In this document: piece by piece, positions 31,802 to 40,018 of the stretch | How positions within the stretch are numbered: the stretch's first letter is position 1 | How the letters are laid out: each line of letters starts with the position of its first letter | Assembly: GCA_036403515.1 (NCBI GenBank) | Contig: DASWQV010000081.1 | Location: 1 to 49,246 of the forward strand | Reading direction: 5' to 3' | DNA length: 49,246 bases | Source: VRUE01 sp036403515 | Lineage (GTDB): Bacteria; Actinomycetota; Thermoleophilia; Solirubrobacterales; 70-9 | Notes under the pieces: model-generated | What the model was told of the DNA's origin: nothing | The model's database searches: none | The model's input: only the letters and a program-made list of their open reading frames with translations | Position numbers and translations under genes: made by a program

Positions 31802-32199
31802 TGCAAAGGCAGATGCTCAAGTCCAAGATCCACCGGGCGACGGTGACCGACTGCGACGTCGACTACATCGGCAGCATCACGATCGACACCGAGCTGATGG
31901 CAAGCGCCGACCTGATCACCAACGAGCAGGTCCACGTCTGGGACATCGACAACGGGGCCCGCTTCGTCACCTACGTGATCGACGGCGAGGCAGGCTCTCG
32001 CACGATGCAGGTAAACGGCGCGGCCGCACATCTGACCCGCCCCGGCCACAAGATCATCGTCGCCTCCTTCGGCGCATACGACGAGAGCGACCTCGAGGCC
32101 TACTCGCCGGTCGTCGTCCACGTCGGTGAGGACAACTCGATCACCGCCGTCGACAGCCACCCCGAGGTGCTGCTCGCCGAGCCGGAGGCGCTGCGATGA
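31801..32199 (+). CDS. panD: Aspartate 1-decarboxylase
   Basis: 132 residues. It makes beta-alanine from aspartate. M-L-K-S-K-I-H-R-A-T-V-T is the family N-terminus, and Y-I-G-S-I-T-I-D contains the Gly24-Ser25 self-cleavage site that forms the pyruvoyl group. N-G-A-R-F-V-T-Y and N-G-A-A-A-H-L are further family motifs. The ATG at 31801 matches the common M-x-R-x-M-L-K-S-K start. The stop overlaps panB. Confidence 0.96.
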   Translation: MQRQMLKSKIHRATVTDCDVDYIGSITIDTELMASADLITNEQVHVWDIDNGARFVTYVIDGEAGSRTMQVNGAAAHLTRPGHKIIVASFGAYDESDLEAYSPVVVHVGEDNSITAVDSHPEVLLAEPEALR

Positions 32200-33131
32200 G
32201 CTCCGGTGCCCGCTCGCACACCGCGCCGCCGCCGACGGACCGTGCGCCGGTCAGCCTGCCGCGCCTGGCCGAGATGAAGGCGAAGGGCGAACCGATCGCG
32301 ATGATCACCGCCTACGACTACCCCTCGGCCAAGGTCGCCGAGGAGGCGGGCGCGGACATCGTCCTCGTCGGCGATTCGGCCGCGAACGTCGTGCTCGGCT
32401 ACAGCGGCACCGAGGCGGTGACCCTGGAGGAGATGATCGTGCTCGGCAAGGCCGTGCGCCGCGGCCTGCGGACGCCGCTGATGGTCGGCGACATGCCGAT
32501 GGGCAGCTACGAGTCGAGCAACGAGCTGGCGATCCAGAATGCCCAGCGCCTGGTCAAGGAGACCGGCTGCCAGACGGTCAAGCTGGAGGCCGGGGGGGTC
32601 TCGGTTGAGCGCGCCCGCGCGATCGTCCGGTCCGGCATCCCGGTGATGGGCCACGTCGGCCTCACCCCGCAGACGGCGACGGCCCTTGGCGGCTACAAAG
32701 CCCAGGGCAAGACCGCGCAGAGCGCGATCCAGCTCTGCGAGGACGCCCTGGCCCTGCAGGCAGTCGGCTGCTTCGCAATCGTCTTCGAGGCCGTGCCGGC
32801 GGCGATCACAGAGGCGATCGTCGAGAAGCTGGAGGTGCCGGTGATCGGCATCGGCGCCGGGCCAGCGCCAGCCGGCCAGGTCCTCGTCTTCCACGACCTG
32901 CTCGGCATCACCACCGGCCGCATGGCCAAATTCGTCAAGCGCTATGCGGACATCCACGAGCAGATGGTCGGCGGCGCGCGCAGCTACGTCGACGAGGTCC
33001 GCTCGCGCCACTTCCCCGAGCCCGACCACGTCTACAGCGTCGAGCCGGCCGAGCTGGCCGAGTTCCGGCGCTACCTCGACCAGGAGAGCCTGACCTCGGC
33101 GAAGGCCTGGGACTGGGAGCCACTTCCTTAG
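32196..33131 (+). CDS. panB: 3-methyl-2-oxobutanoate hydroxymethyltransferase
   Basis: 311 residues. It transfers a one-carbon unit from methylene-tetrahydrofolate to ketoisovalerate, the first committed pantoate step. Motifs: M-I-T-A-Y-D-Y-P-S-A-K, V-G-D-S-A-A-N-V-V-L-G-Y, G-D-M-P-M-G-S-Y, V-K-L-E-A-G, M-G-H-V-G-L-T-P-Q and G-I-G-A-G-P. The metal- and substrate-binding Asp and Glu residues are present. It ends the pan operon; panE (ketopantoate reductase) is not in the window. Confidence 0.96.
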   Translation: MSSGARSHTAPPPTDRAPVSLPRLAEMKAKGEPIAMITAYDYPSAKVAEEAGADIVLVGDSAANVVLGYSGTEAVTLEEMIVLGKAVRRGLRTPLMVGDMPMGSYESSNELAIQNAQRLVKETGCQTVKLEAGGVSVERARAIVRSGIPVMGHVGLTPQTATALGGYKAQGKTAQSAIQLCEDALALQAVGCFAIVFEAVPAAITEAIVEKLEVPVIGIGAGPAPAGQVLVFHDLLGITTGRMAKFVKRYADIHEQMVGGARSYVDEVRSRHFPEPDHVYSVEPAELAEFRRYLDQESLTSAKAWDWEPLP

Positions 33132-33393
33132 GCCAGCCGTGCGGTGCGGATCGCGGGCAGAGGCGCCGCCGAATTTAAAAACTTGGGCATAAGAGCAACC
33201 CCGACTACGGGGAGGTACCCCGAGAATCGGCGATAGCGGTGAACAAAGTCTGCTAACAGGTTGTCTCGCCTAAGGAAATAGACAGGTAGTGCCCCGGGGC
33301 GTTCGTTGCGAACGCCCGTGTAGTACTGGGTTGCCGTTTCCTGTGATCTCCTGCCGCGAGCAGCTGGCAGGCGCAGTTGCGCCAGGAGATGCC
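33132..33393 (+). promoter_or_regulatory. Structured leader with a ribosome-site-sequestering stem
   Basis: About 260 nt without a gene, more AT-rich than its surroundings and full of pairing. CGGGG-AGGTA-CCCCG lies near 33208-33222. A long imperfect hairpin runs from AGGAAA (33273) to TTTCCT (33342), capped by GGGCGTTCG/CGAACGCCC. Finally ATCTCCTG (33346-33353) pairs with CAGGAGAT (33383-33390), which contains the AGGAG before GTG 33394. CTGCC...GGCAG and GGCGC...GCGCC between them give alternatives. This is the layout of a riboswitch or other translation-controlling leader. I could not assign it to a known class. Confidence 0.5.
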
Positions 33394-33774
33394 GTGAGCG
33401 ACCCCAGTCTGCCCAAAAGACCCCAGCAGCGCCCGCCTGTGCAAACGGGAGCTCCGGGCCCCGAAAAGGAGGCCGATATCTCGAGTCTTGGCGACGAGGG
33501 AATCGATCGTGAGGCCAAACGAGAGGCAGTGCGTTGGAGGCGAGAAGAGCGCAGGGCTGCGCAAAGCGCGATCAAGCAGCAGGAGACCAAGCGGTCGGTC
33601 GAAAACGGGGAGCGCCTGGTGCTGCTGGCGCTACTTGTCTTTGCCGCCCTGCTGGCCGGCGCGGTGATCGTGGTCGGTCTGCTCGGTAATTCTGACCTTG
33701 TCCGGCTTGGAATCGGAGCGCTGTGCGCGGTCTGCGGCGGCATTTTTTATCGACTCGGTCTCCGCGGGAAATGA
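33394..33774 (+). CDS. Small membrane protein behind the structured leader
   Basis: 126 residues. A Pro-rich, charged N-terminal half (K-R-P-Q-Q-R-P-P-V; W-R-R-E-E-R-R-A-A-Q) is followed by two hydrophobic helices (L-V-L-L-A-L-L-V-F-A-A-L-L-A-G-A-V-I-V and I-G-A-L-C-A-V-C-G-G-I-F). I recognise no family. GTG 33394 is chosen because AGGAG lies 5 nt upstream. It converges on the RHS gene, 44 nt away, so it is not obviously its immunity gene. Confidence 0.65.
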   Translation: MSDPSLPKRPQQRPPVQTGAPGPEKEADISSLGDEGIDREAKREAVRWRREERRAAQSAIKQQETKRSVENGERLVLLALLVFAALLAGAVIVVGLLGNSDLVRLGIGALCAVCGGIFYRLGLRGK

Positions 33775-33818
33775 CGCCTGCATCGACGAGGGCCCCGGGA
33801 CCGGATCCGCTGCCCTAG

Positions 33819-36800
33819 CTAGAAGACCCAGGTGTGGCTCCGCCCGCCGCTCGCGCTCCAGCCAAGCGATGGAACCCAGCTCAGACCGCCGAAGCTCCAG
33901 CCCAGGCTGTAGGTATCGCCCTCGACGCCGTTGTCGCAAAGGAAGGTCTCCCAGCCCACGGTGATTCCCCAGCCGGCTGTTCCGGAGACCGTGGAGGACC
34001 ATCCTGAGAGGTCGTCGACCCGCCGGGCATTGCTCGTCTGACGGGCGCCGGCGACGTCGACTGAGATCAGTTTCCGCAGCGCAGTCCAGCCGCGGTGCGC
34101 GCCCCACTCCCAGACGGCCCTGATCCCCTCCCGGCTTATGCCGACGCTTCCACCGGCTGTCAGTGTAAAAGCCCTCCGTTGACCATCGCTCACCGTGCAT
34201 ACGGTGACGTTTCCGGAAAGAATTGGAACCGCGCCGGTGACCGATCCGCACCAGCCGGTTGTGCGCAGGCCGCTCGGATCGGCAGCGTTGATCGGATCGC
34301 CGTCGGCGTAGCCGTATGGCGCGCCGGTGCTCGAAACCGCCGGATCCACGCTCAAGAATTGGGCGGTTACGGGATCGTAGGCCCTTGCGCGAAGGTAGAT
34401 GAGCCCGGTGTCTGAACTCGTATATTGGCCGTCATAGCCCATCGGCGTGCTCACCGTGCCCGTATGTTCTTGGGTGTTGCCATACGGACCGTATGTGTAG
34501 GCGCCTTCTTTTTTGCCAGTGGCGCCGGTGAGCAGGCGGGTCGAGCCCTGCTGATCGTGGTGGAGGTAGACGGCTTTTTCTGCGCCGTCGACCTGCTCGA
34601 TCGGCACGCCGCCCGGGCCGTAGATGTAGCTGTTGGCGCCGTCGCTCAACAGCATCGGGAGCTGGTCCATCACGTCCCAGGCCATATGGGTCGTGACCCC
34701 GGAGATGGTCTGCGAAACCCGTAGCCCGCCGCCGTCATAGCCGTAGGTATCTTCGATTTTCGGCGTCGCTCCTTCTTCGGGGCGTTTGACCGAGATCAGG
34801 TTGCCTGCCTGGTCGTAGCCGTAGGTCGTCGCGGGGCCGCTGCTCGGAGTCGCTTTGGTCCGGTCGCCGAGGCTATCGAAGGCGAAGGTGACGCCGCCGC
34901 CTTTTTCGAGCTGGCTCGCTTTATCGTAGGTGTAGGTGCTGGCGCCGATCGTCGTCGGGCTGTTTCCGGGGTTATACGCATATGCGATTCCCGCCCCTTC
35001 GAGGAGGCGATGGTTTTCGTCATAGGAATACGTCGGTTTTTCGGCGCCGGGAAGGTTTTTCTGCGTTGTCGATTCGAGCAGCGCGTCTTTGTTGTAGGCA
35101 TAGGTGAGCGATGCCAGCGTTTCGGCCCCCTTGAGCATCGTGGTTTTGCTCAGCTGGCCGACCACGTTGTATTCGTATTCGTCTTTGTTTTCGGATGCTG
35201 CTGGGAAGCTGGTTGTTTTGAGCAGCGAATCGCGGTTGTAAACGAATTTGGTTTCGCCGCCGAGCCAGTCGGTCACCTTTTCCAGCCGGCCCGCTTTGTC
35301 GTAAGTTTGGGTAACCGATTTGGTATTGGGATAAGTAATTTTCGTGGGCTCTTCGTCGAGGTTGTATTCATATTTGACAACTTCTTTATTGCCATTGGTC
35401 ACTTCGGTAAGACGGTCCAGTTCGTCATAGGTCTTTTTTGTCGTGCCCGTGACATCGGTCATTTCCGTCGTGTTGCCGTCTTTGTCGTATTCGTAAGTGA
35501 CGGTATGCGTGGCTTCCGCCGAGTAGCTGACTTTTGTCAGCCGGTCCCCTGAATCGTAGGTGTAGGTCGTGGTGCGGCCTTCGGGGTCTTTGACTTTTTC
35601 GAGGTTTCCTACGAGATCGTATTCCTTGACCGTTTTGCGCCCGAGCGGATCGATTTCTTCCGTTATTTCTCCGCGAAGATTGCGTTCGTATTTCGTCGTG
35701 TGAGCGTTGCCGTCGGTGCGGCTGATGATCTCTCCCATGCTGTCGTAGGCCGTTTCCGTCGTTGCGCCACTGGGTCTTTTGACTTTGATCGGCCGGTTGT
35801 CGGCGTCGTAGGTATAGACCGTCGTATGGCCGTTGGAATCGGTCTGCAATTCCAGGTTCCCGTTAGCGTCGTAGGCGGATTTCGTCGTGTGGCCGAGCGG
35901 GTCGGTCACGGTCAGCGGCCTCCCCTGGGCGTCGCGTTCGGTTTTCGTTTCGAATTTGCTCGCTTCCGCGCCTTCTTCATTGCCGCGGGGGCTGACTTCG
36001 GTTATCGGCTGCGAATCTTCGTTGTAGGTCCACGTACGCTTGTCGCCTTCGGCGTCGGTGACGCTTTTACGGTCGCCGTAGGTGTCGTATTCGTAGGTCG
36101 TGGTGCGGCTCAACGGGTCGGTTTCGCTTTCCAGATCTCCGTTTGCCGCGTATTTGTAGGTCGTTTTCTGCGTCGTCGCCCCGGGCGCGGGGCGTTCGAT
36201 CGTTTCCGGATCGCCTGCGGTATTGCGAATGACCGTCGTCGTCTCCCCTTTAGGGGTGGTGGTCGTTTTGATGTCGTGCGTCGTGTTGAAGGTCCATTTT
36301 GTTTCGTTGCTGTTGGCGTCCGTTTCGCTCGTCCGGTTGCCTTCGCCGTCATAGCCGTATTTGGTCGTATGTTTGTTCGGGTCGGTGATGGCGCTCACTT
36401 CGAACGATTTGCCGTATTCGCTGGTCGTGGTCGCCGTCAGGGCCGTCCCCGAAGCTTTGGTGACGCTGGTCGGCTCACCCGCTTCGTTAAATTTCTCCAC
36501 CGTTTTCGACGTGTTGGGCTCGGTGACCGTCGCTTCCTTGATGCCGCCGGTTTCGGTGTATTCGACCGAGAGTTTGTGTTCCAAGGGGTCTTTCTGCGAC
36601 GTTGCCCGATGGGAGGCGTCGTATTCCATCGACGCCGTGTGGCTGAGGCCGTCGGTTAGGCCGGTCATCTGGTGGGAGGCGTCGTAGCCGAATTTCCAGC
36701 GCAGTTTTTCTTCCGGCAGGCTGACGCTGGCAAGGTTGCTCGATTCGTAGGTGTATTTGGCCAGGTGCCCCATCGGGTCTTTGACGCTTTCGACCTGGCC

Positions 36801-38012
36801 GCCGGCGTTGTAGGCGAAGGTCAGTTTGCGCCCCGCGCCGTCGGTGGCTGTTTCGAGCTGGCTTTTGCCGTTGTAGGCGAGCGTGATCGCGTTGCCGTGA
36901 CGGTCGGTCTCTTTGGTCAGCTGGCCGGCGCTGTTGAAGGTCATTTTGAGCTGATTCGGCAGGGTGTAGACGTAGTTGGTGCTTTCCTTGACGAGTTTGG
37001 CTTGGACCCACGATGCGGCCTGATATTTGCCTTCGACCAAGTAGAAGACGACCGTGCTGCCGTTGTCGTTGCGCACGGTCACGGTGTCGGCTTTTTCGTC
37101 GACCACGAGGTTGGCGCTGTAGGAGCTGGTCCAGCCATAGCCGAAGGGGCCCGGGGTTTTGGCCCCGACTGCCAGCTGCGAGTTGTAATAGCGGCTCAAC
37201 CCGAGCGCCGGCTTACGCCCGCCGGTGGTGAGATCCGTCTGCGTCTCGACGAGGTTGCCGGTGGCGAGGTTGATCTGGGCGCCCTCGAACGACCTGATCA
37301 CGTTCGGCTCAGCCGGATTGCCACTGCCGTAGCCCTCTTCGGCGGCGAAAACGAGCAGGCCGCAGAGTGCGCAGACACCCCATTTCGCGGCTTTGTGGGT
37401 CCCTGAGAGTTCGCGATTGGAGGTGCCGGCGAAGTAGGCGGGCGAGGCTCCGGCGAGCATCGAGGTCGCGGCGGCTTCGGCGATCGCTTTCGAGAATTTG
37501 AGCGGCTGTTTGGCGATTTCTTCGAGCCCCAGCTGCCCGGCCGTGCTGCCGGTCAATTTCAGTTCTTTTGGCAGCGCGCAGGTTTCGTTTTTCAGGATCA
37601 GCGTGCCGAAGACTTCACCCATCAGCGGTTTCAGCACGTCGTAGACGATGCCCGCCTTCTTCAGCAGTTCCGTTTTTGCTTTGATCACGATCGGTTCGCT
37701 GACCGCGCAGGTTTTCGGTTCGACGACTTTGCATTTCGACAGTTCCATCGTTGCTTCGTCGCTGCTGGGCGAGATGATTTTCCCGCTGCCTTTTTCGACT
37801 TCGCATTCGACTTTGAGCAGGAGTTTGGGAACTTCGATCGTGAACGGCGCCGCGGTGCTGGCAACCGATTCTTCTTTGAGGCCGAGTTCCGTCAGCGTTT
37901 TGCCTTCAATGGTCCAGACGGCGGCCGGAGCGGGGGCGGCGTACAGCGCAGCGATCCCGAGCGCCACCGTAAGGGTGGCAATCAGGGCTGGGGTCTTGAG
38001 CTTGCGGTCCAC
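33819..38012 (-). CDS. Secreted RHS/YD-repeat protein with W-x-IEG N-terminal domain
   Basis: 1397 residues. Residues 1-30 are a signal peptide (A-P-A-P-A-A). Residues 31-215 (V-W-T-I-E-G-K-T-L-T-E-L) are a domain shared with two other secreted proteins here. From about 245, G-A-Q-I-N-L-A-T-G-N-L and G-L-S-R-Y-Y-N-S open the RHS shell. Dozens of YD repeats follow (for example Y-D-A-N-G-N-L, Y-D-K-A-G-R-L-E-K-V), ending in the core motif G-L-I-Y-L-R-A-R-A-Y-D-P-V-T-A-Q-F-L-S-V-D-P and D-P-S-G-L. The last 148 or so residues are a unique tip rich in Gly, Ser and Trp, without a nuclease motif that I recognise. Such tips are often toxins. Codons favour GAA and T-ending forms. The start is GTG 38012. 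Confidence 0.93.
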   Translation of the reverse strand: MDRKLKTPALIATLTVALGIAALYAAPAPAAVWTIEGKTLTELGLKEESVASTAAPFTIEVPKLLLKVECEVEKGSGKIISPSSDEATMELSKCKVVEPKTCAVSEPIVIKAKTELLKKAGIVYDVLKPLMGEVFGTLILKNETCALPKELKLTGSTAGQLGLEEIAKQPLKFSKAIAEAAATSMLAGASPAYFAGTSNRELSGTHKAAKWGVCALCGLLVFAAEEGYGSGNPAEPNVIRSFEGAQINLATGNLVETQTDLTTGGRKPALGLSRYYNSQLAVGAKTPGPFGYGWTSSYSANLVVDEKADTVTVRNDNGSTVVFYLVEGKYQAASWVQAKLVKESTNYVYTLPNQLKMTFNSAGQLTKETDRHGNAITLAYNGKSQLETATDGAGRKLTFAYNAGGQVESVKDPMGHLAKYTYESSNLASVSLPEEKLRWKFGYDASHQMTGLTDGLSHTASMEYDASHRATSQKDPLEHKLSVEYTETGGIKEATVTEPNTSKTVEKFNEAGEPTSVTKASGTALTATTTSEYGKSFEVSAITDPNKHTTKYGYDGEGNRTSETDANSNETKWTFNTTHDIKTTTTPKGETTTVIRNTAGDPETIERPAPGATTQKTTYKYAANGDLESETDPLSRTTTYEYDTYGDRKSVTDAEGDKRTWTYNEDSQPITEVSPRGNEEGAEASKFETKTERDAQGRPLTVTDPLGHTTKSAYDANGNLELQTDSNGHTTVYTYDADNRPIKVKRPSGATTETAYDSMGEIISRTDGNAHTTKYERNLRGEITEEIDPLGRKTVKEYDLVGNLEKVKDPEGRTTTYTYDSGDRLTKVSYSAEATHTVTYEYDKDGNTTEMTDVTGTTKKTYDELDRLTEVTNGNKEVVKYEYNLDEEPTKITYPNTKSVTQTYDKAGRLEKVTDWLGGETKFVYNRDSLLKTTSFPAASENKDEYEYNVVGQLSKTTMLKGAETLASLTYAYNKDALLESTTQKNLPGAEKPTYSYDENHRLLEGAGIAYAYNPGNSPTTIGASTYTYDKASQLEKGGGVTFAFDSLGDRTKATPSSGPATTYGYDQAGNLISVKRPEEGATPKIEDTYGYDGGGLRVSQTISGVTTHMAWDVMDQLPMLLSDGANSYIYGPGGVPIEQVDGAEKAVYLHHDQQGSTRLLTGATGKKEGAYTYGPYGNTQEHTGTVSTPMGYDGQYTSSDTGLIYLRARAYDPVTAQFLSVDPAVSSTGAPYGYADGDPINAADPSGLRTTGWCGSVTGAVPILSGNVTVCTVSDGQRRAFTLTAGGSVGISREGIRAVWEWGAHRGWTALRKLISVDVAGARQTSNARRVDDLSGWSSTVSGTAGWGITVGWETFLCDNGVEGDTYSLGWSFGGLSWVPSLGWSASGGRSHTWVF

Positions 38013-38145
38013 GCAGGGCTCCCGGGAAGAGCATCTCGTATTATTAGGGGTTTTTCAAGCCATAGTTTCCGATCCGATCAGGCTTCGGATTCTCATTGGC
38101 GGCTCCGTGGCGGCATCCGGCTCTTCGACTTACGATTGCTGTCCG

Positions 38146-38433
38146 ATGCCTCTCTACGAGTTCGAGTGCGAGTCCTGCGGTTGCCGCTTCGAGGAGCTGG
38201 CGCCTGGCGATACGCAGAGCCTGGCCTGTCCGGAGTGCGGCTCGGAGCGGACCCGCCGCTTGATGTCGCCGGTGTCCCCGGCGGGCCGCCAGCCGCGCGG
38301 AGCGAAGGTCCGCTCCGATGAATCACGGCGCGGGGACCGCGAAGCGGCTCGCGGGGAGCGAATCGCCGAGTCGAAACGCAAGCGGGCGGCGGGCGAGACG
38401 GTGCGGCCGCGTCGCGGCGGGGACGGGACTTGA
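38146..38433 (+). CDS. FmdB-like zinc-ribbon protein
   Basis: 95 residues. M-P-L-Y-E-F-E-C-E-S-C-G-C-R-F and A-C-P-E-C-G-S-E-R-T-R-R-L form the two C-x2-C knuckles of the FmdB/CxxC_CxxC_SSSS regulatory family. The C-terminal half is basic and charged. Its role is unknown in most bacteria. The stop overlaps the TTG start of the UDG gene. TACGAT lies 9 nt before the ATG as a possible -10. Confidence 0.85.
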   Translation: MPLYEFECESCGCRFEELAPGDTQSLACPECGSERTRRLMSPVSPAGRQPRGAKVRSDESRRGDREAARGERIAESKRKRAAGETVRPRRGGDGT

Positions 38434-39131
38434 GCACGGCACACGCCGAGCGGCGGAGGGAGCAACTGGTCGATCTCTTCGAGGAGGTCAAGACCTGCAC
38501 GAAGTGCCCGCTGCATGAGACGCGCACCAAGGCGGTCTTTGGCGCCGGCAATGCCGATGCCGACCTGATGTTCGTCGGCGAGGCGCCGGGGGCCGAAGAG
38601 GACCGCCAGGGGCTGCCGTTCGTCGGCCGCGCCGGGCAGCTGCTCAACCAGATGCTCGAGGGAATCGAGCTCTCTCGCGAGGACGTCTTCATCGCCAACG
38701 TGCTGAAGAGCCGGCCGCCCGGCAACCGGGATCCGCAGCCACTGGAGATCGAGGCCTGCCGCCCTTACCTCTTCGAGCAGATCCGGCTGATCGAGCCGAC
38801 GGTCATCTGCACGCTGGGCAACTTCGCCACCAAGCTGCTGACCGGCAACCCGGCCGGGATAACGCGGGTGCGGGGGACGCCCCAGGTGCACGAGCTTGGC
38901 GGCCGCACGGTCTTCCTCCTGCCGCTCTTTCACCCGGCGGCGGCGCTGCGCACACCGGCGGTCAAGCAGACGCTGCGCGAGGACTTCGGCACGCTGCCGG
39001 GCCTGCTCGCGATGGGGCCTCCCCTCGGCGCCGACGAGCCGGAGGAGGAGTCACCAGAGGAAGGGCCACTGAGCATCGAGGCCGAGCCGGCGCCCGAGCC
39101 CTCCGTCGACCAGCTCGACTTCTTTGGCTGA
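38430..39131 (+). CDS. Family 4 uracil-DNA glycosylase (Fe-S)
   Basis: 233 residues. C-T-K-C-P-L-H-E-T-R gives two cluster cysteines near residue 23 and two more lie in E-A-C-R-P-Y and V-I-C-T-L-G. G-E-A-P-G-A-E-E-D-R-Q-G-L-P-F-V-G-R is the family 4 active-site motif, and N-V-L-K-S-R-P-P-G-N-R-D-P and L-F-H-P-A-A-A-L are also present. It removes uracil from DNA. An acidic tail follows the domain and ends Q-L-D-F-F-G, close to the sliding-clamp binding consensus Q-L-(S/D)-L-F. TTG 38430 overlaps the FmdB stop, and tsaE overlaps its end. Confidence 0.93.
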   Translation: MSTAHAERRREQLVDLFEEVKTCTKCPLHETRTKAVFGAGNADADLMFVGEAPGAEEDRQGLPFVGRAGQLLNQMLEGIELSREDVFIANVLKSRPPGNRDPQPLEIEACRPYLFEQIRLIEPTVICTLGNFATKLLTGNPAGITRVRGTPQVHELGGRTVFLLPLFHPAAALRTPAVKQTLREDFGTLPGLLAMGPPLGADEPEEESPEEGPLSIEAEPAPEPSVDQLDFFG

Positions 39132-39558
39132 GACCAGGACCAGCTCAGCCGCCGAGACCGAAGCGCTCGGCGCCCAGCTTGCCGCGGAGCTGCAGCCAGG
39201 CGACGTGGTCGTCGTCAGCGGCGAGGTCGGCGCCGGCAAGACGACGCTGATCCGTGGCGCCTGCCGGGCGCTCGGAATCGAGCGGCCGATCACCTCACCG
39301 ACCTTCACGATCGGCCATCGCTACGAGGGCGGCCGCCTGCCCGTCTCGCACCTCGACCTCTACCGCCTCGAAGGCCTCGAAAGCGAGGAACCTGCGCTGC
39401 TCGACGACTACCTCGTCCCCAGCGCGATTGCCTTCATCGAGTGGCCGGCGGTGGCCGAGCCGCAACTTGCAGGGCGCCGGGTCATCGCCGTGCGCCTTGC
39501 TCACGCCGGCGGCGACAGCCGCTCGGTCGAGCTTCCCGCCGCATCCAGCCGCAAATAG
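39124..39558 (+). CDS. tsaE: tRNA t6A synthesis ATPase TsaE
   Basis: 144 residues. The P-loop G-E-V-G-A-G-K-T-T-L-I-R-G, then P-I-T-S-P-T-F-T-I-G-H-R-Y and H-L-D-L-Y-R-L identify TsaE (YjeE). It is the ATPase that resets the TsaB-TsaD complex during threonylcarbamoyl-adenosine formation. TTG 39124 overlaps the UDG stop. tsaB and tsaD follow after one inserted secreted-protein gene. Confidence 0.95.
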   Translation: MAETRTSSAAETEALGAQLAAELQPGDVVVVSGEVGAGKTTLIRGACRALGIERPITSPTFTIGHRYEGGRLPVSHLDLYRLEGLESEEPALLDDYLVPSAIAFIEWPAVAEPQLAGRRVIAVRLAHAGGDSRSVELPAASSRK

Positions 39559-39626
39559 GCGTGTTCGATAGGCATCGGTGCATGTAGCATCGAGGCGAAC
39601 TTGTTCTGCGAATGGAGGGACGCTTG

Positions 39627-40001
39627 ATGAAGGGTCTGAAGACGCTGAGCGCGGTGCTGCTGGGGTCGGGGCTGCTGGTCTGCGCGGCACCGGTGACCGC
39701 GGGCGCCGCCGCCTATAGGCACTACGTCGCCTGCGGCGTCTCCCAGAAAGCGAAGCCTGCGCACAGGTGCCCGAAGAAGGCCAAAAAGGGCGCCTTCTTC
39801 AAAAGCGTCAAAGGCGACGTCAACTACAGCGTCTGCGTCAAGTTCCCAACCGGCAAAAACATCTGCGCCAAAGCGCAGCCGGCGACGCAGGGAACGCTCT
39901 ACGTCAACAAGATCACCTCGAACATCCCCGGCAAACACCGCGTGACCTGGTTCGTCGAAGGCAAGCGCGTCGGCTCCTTCGCCTTCGTGGTCCTCGGCTG
40001 A
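39627..40001 (+). CDS. Small secreted protein, unknown
   Basis: 124 residues. Signal peptide 1-30 (K-G-L-K-T-L, hydrophobic core, A-G-A-A-A). The mature part is Lys-rich with four Cys (Y-V-A-C-G-V; H-R-C-P-K-K; Y-S-V-C-V-K; N-I-C-A-K) and ends in a beta-like stretch (V-T-W-F-V-E-G-K-R-V-G-S-F-A-F). ATG 39627 has GGAGGG 7 nt upstream; the in-frame ATG at 39612 lies ahead of that site. TAGCAT (39585-39590) may be its -10. It interrupts the t6A cluster; no related function is known. Confidence 0.75.
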   Translation: MKGLKTLSAVLLGSGLLVCAAPVTAGAAAYRHYVACGVSQKAKPAHRCPKKAKKGAFFKSVKGDVNYSVCVKFPTGKNICAKAQPATQGTLYVNKITSNIPGKHRVTWFVEGKRVGSFAFVVLG

Positions 40002-40018
40002 CGCGGGCGCGCACGCAG

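Noticed and set aside
33170..33290. Possible c-di-AMP (ydaO-yuaA) riboswitch
   Set aside because: The words GCCGAA and GCTAAC of that class occur, but their spacing and the closing pairing do not fit, so I leave the class open. An Infernal search with RF00379 would decide.
33394..33774. Immunity gene for the RHS protein
   Set aside because: It is convergent with the RHS gene rather than directly downstream on the same strand, and has its own structured leader; kept only as a hypothesis.
39596..39605. GAACTTGTTC as a second LexA box
   Set aside because: The half-sites are separated by 2 nt instead of 4.
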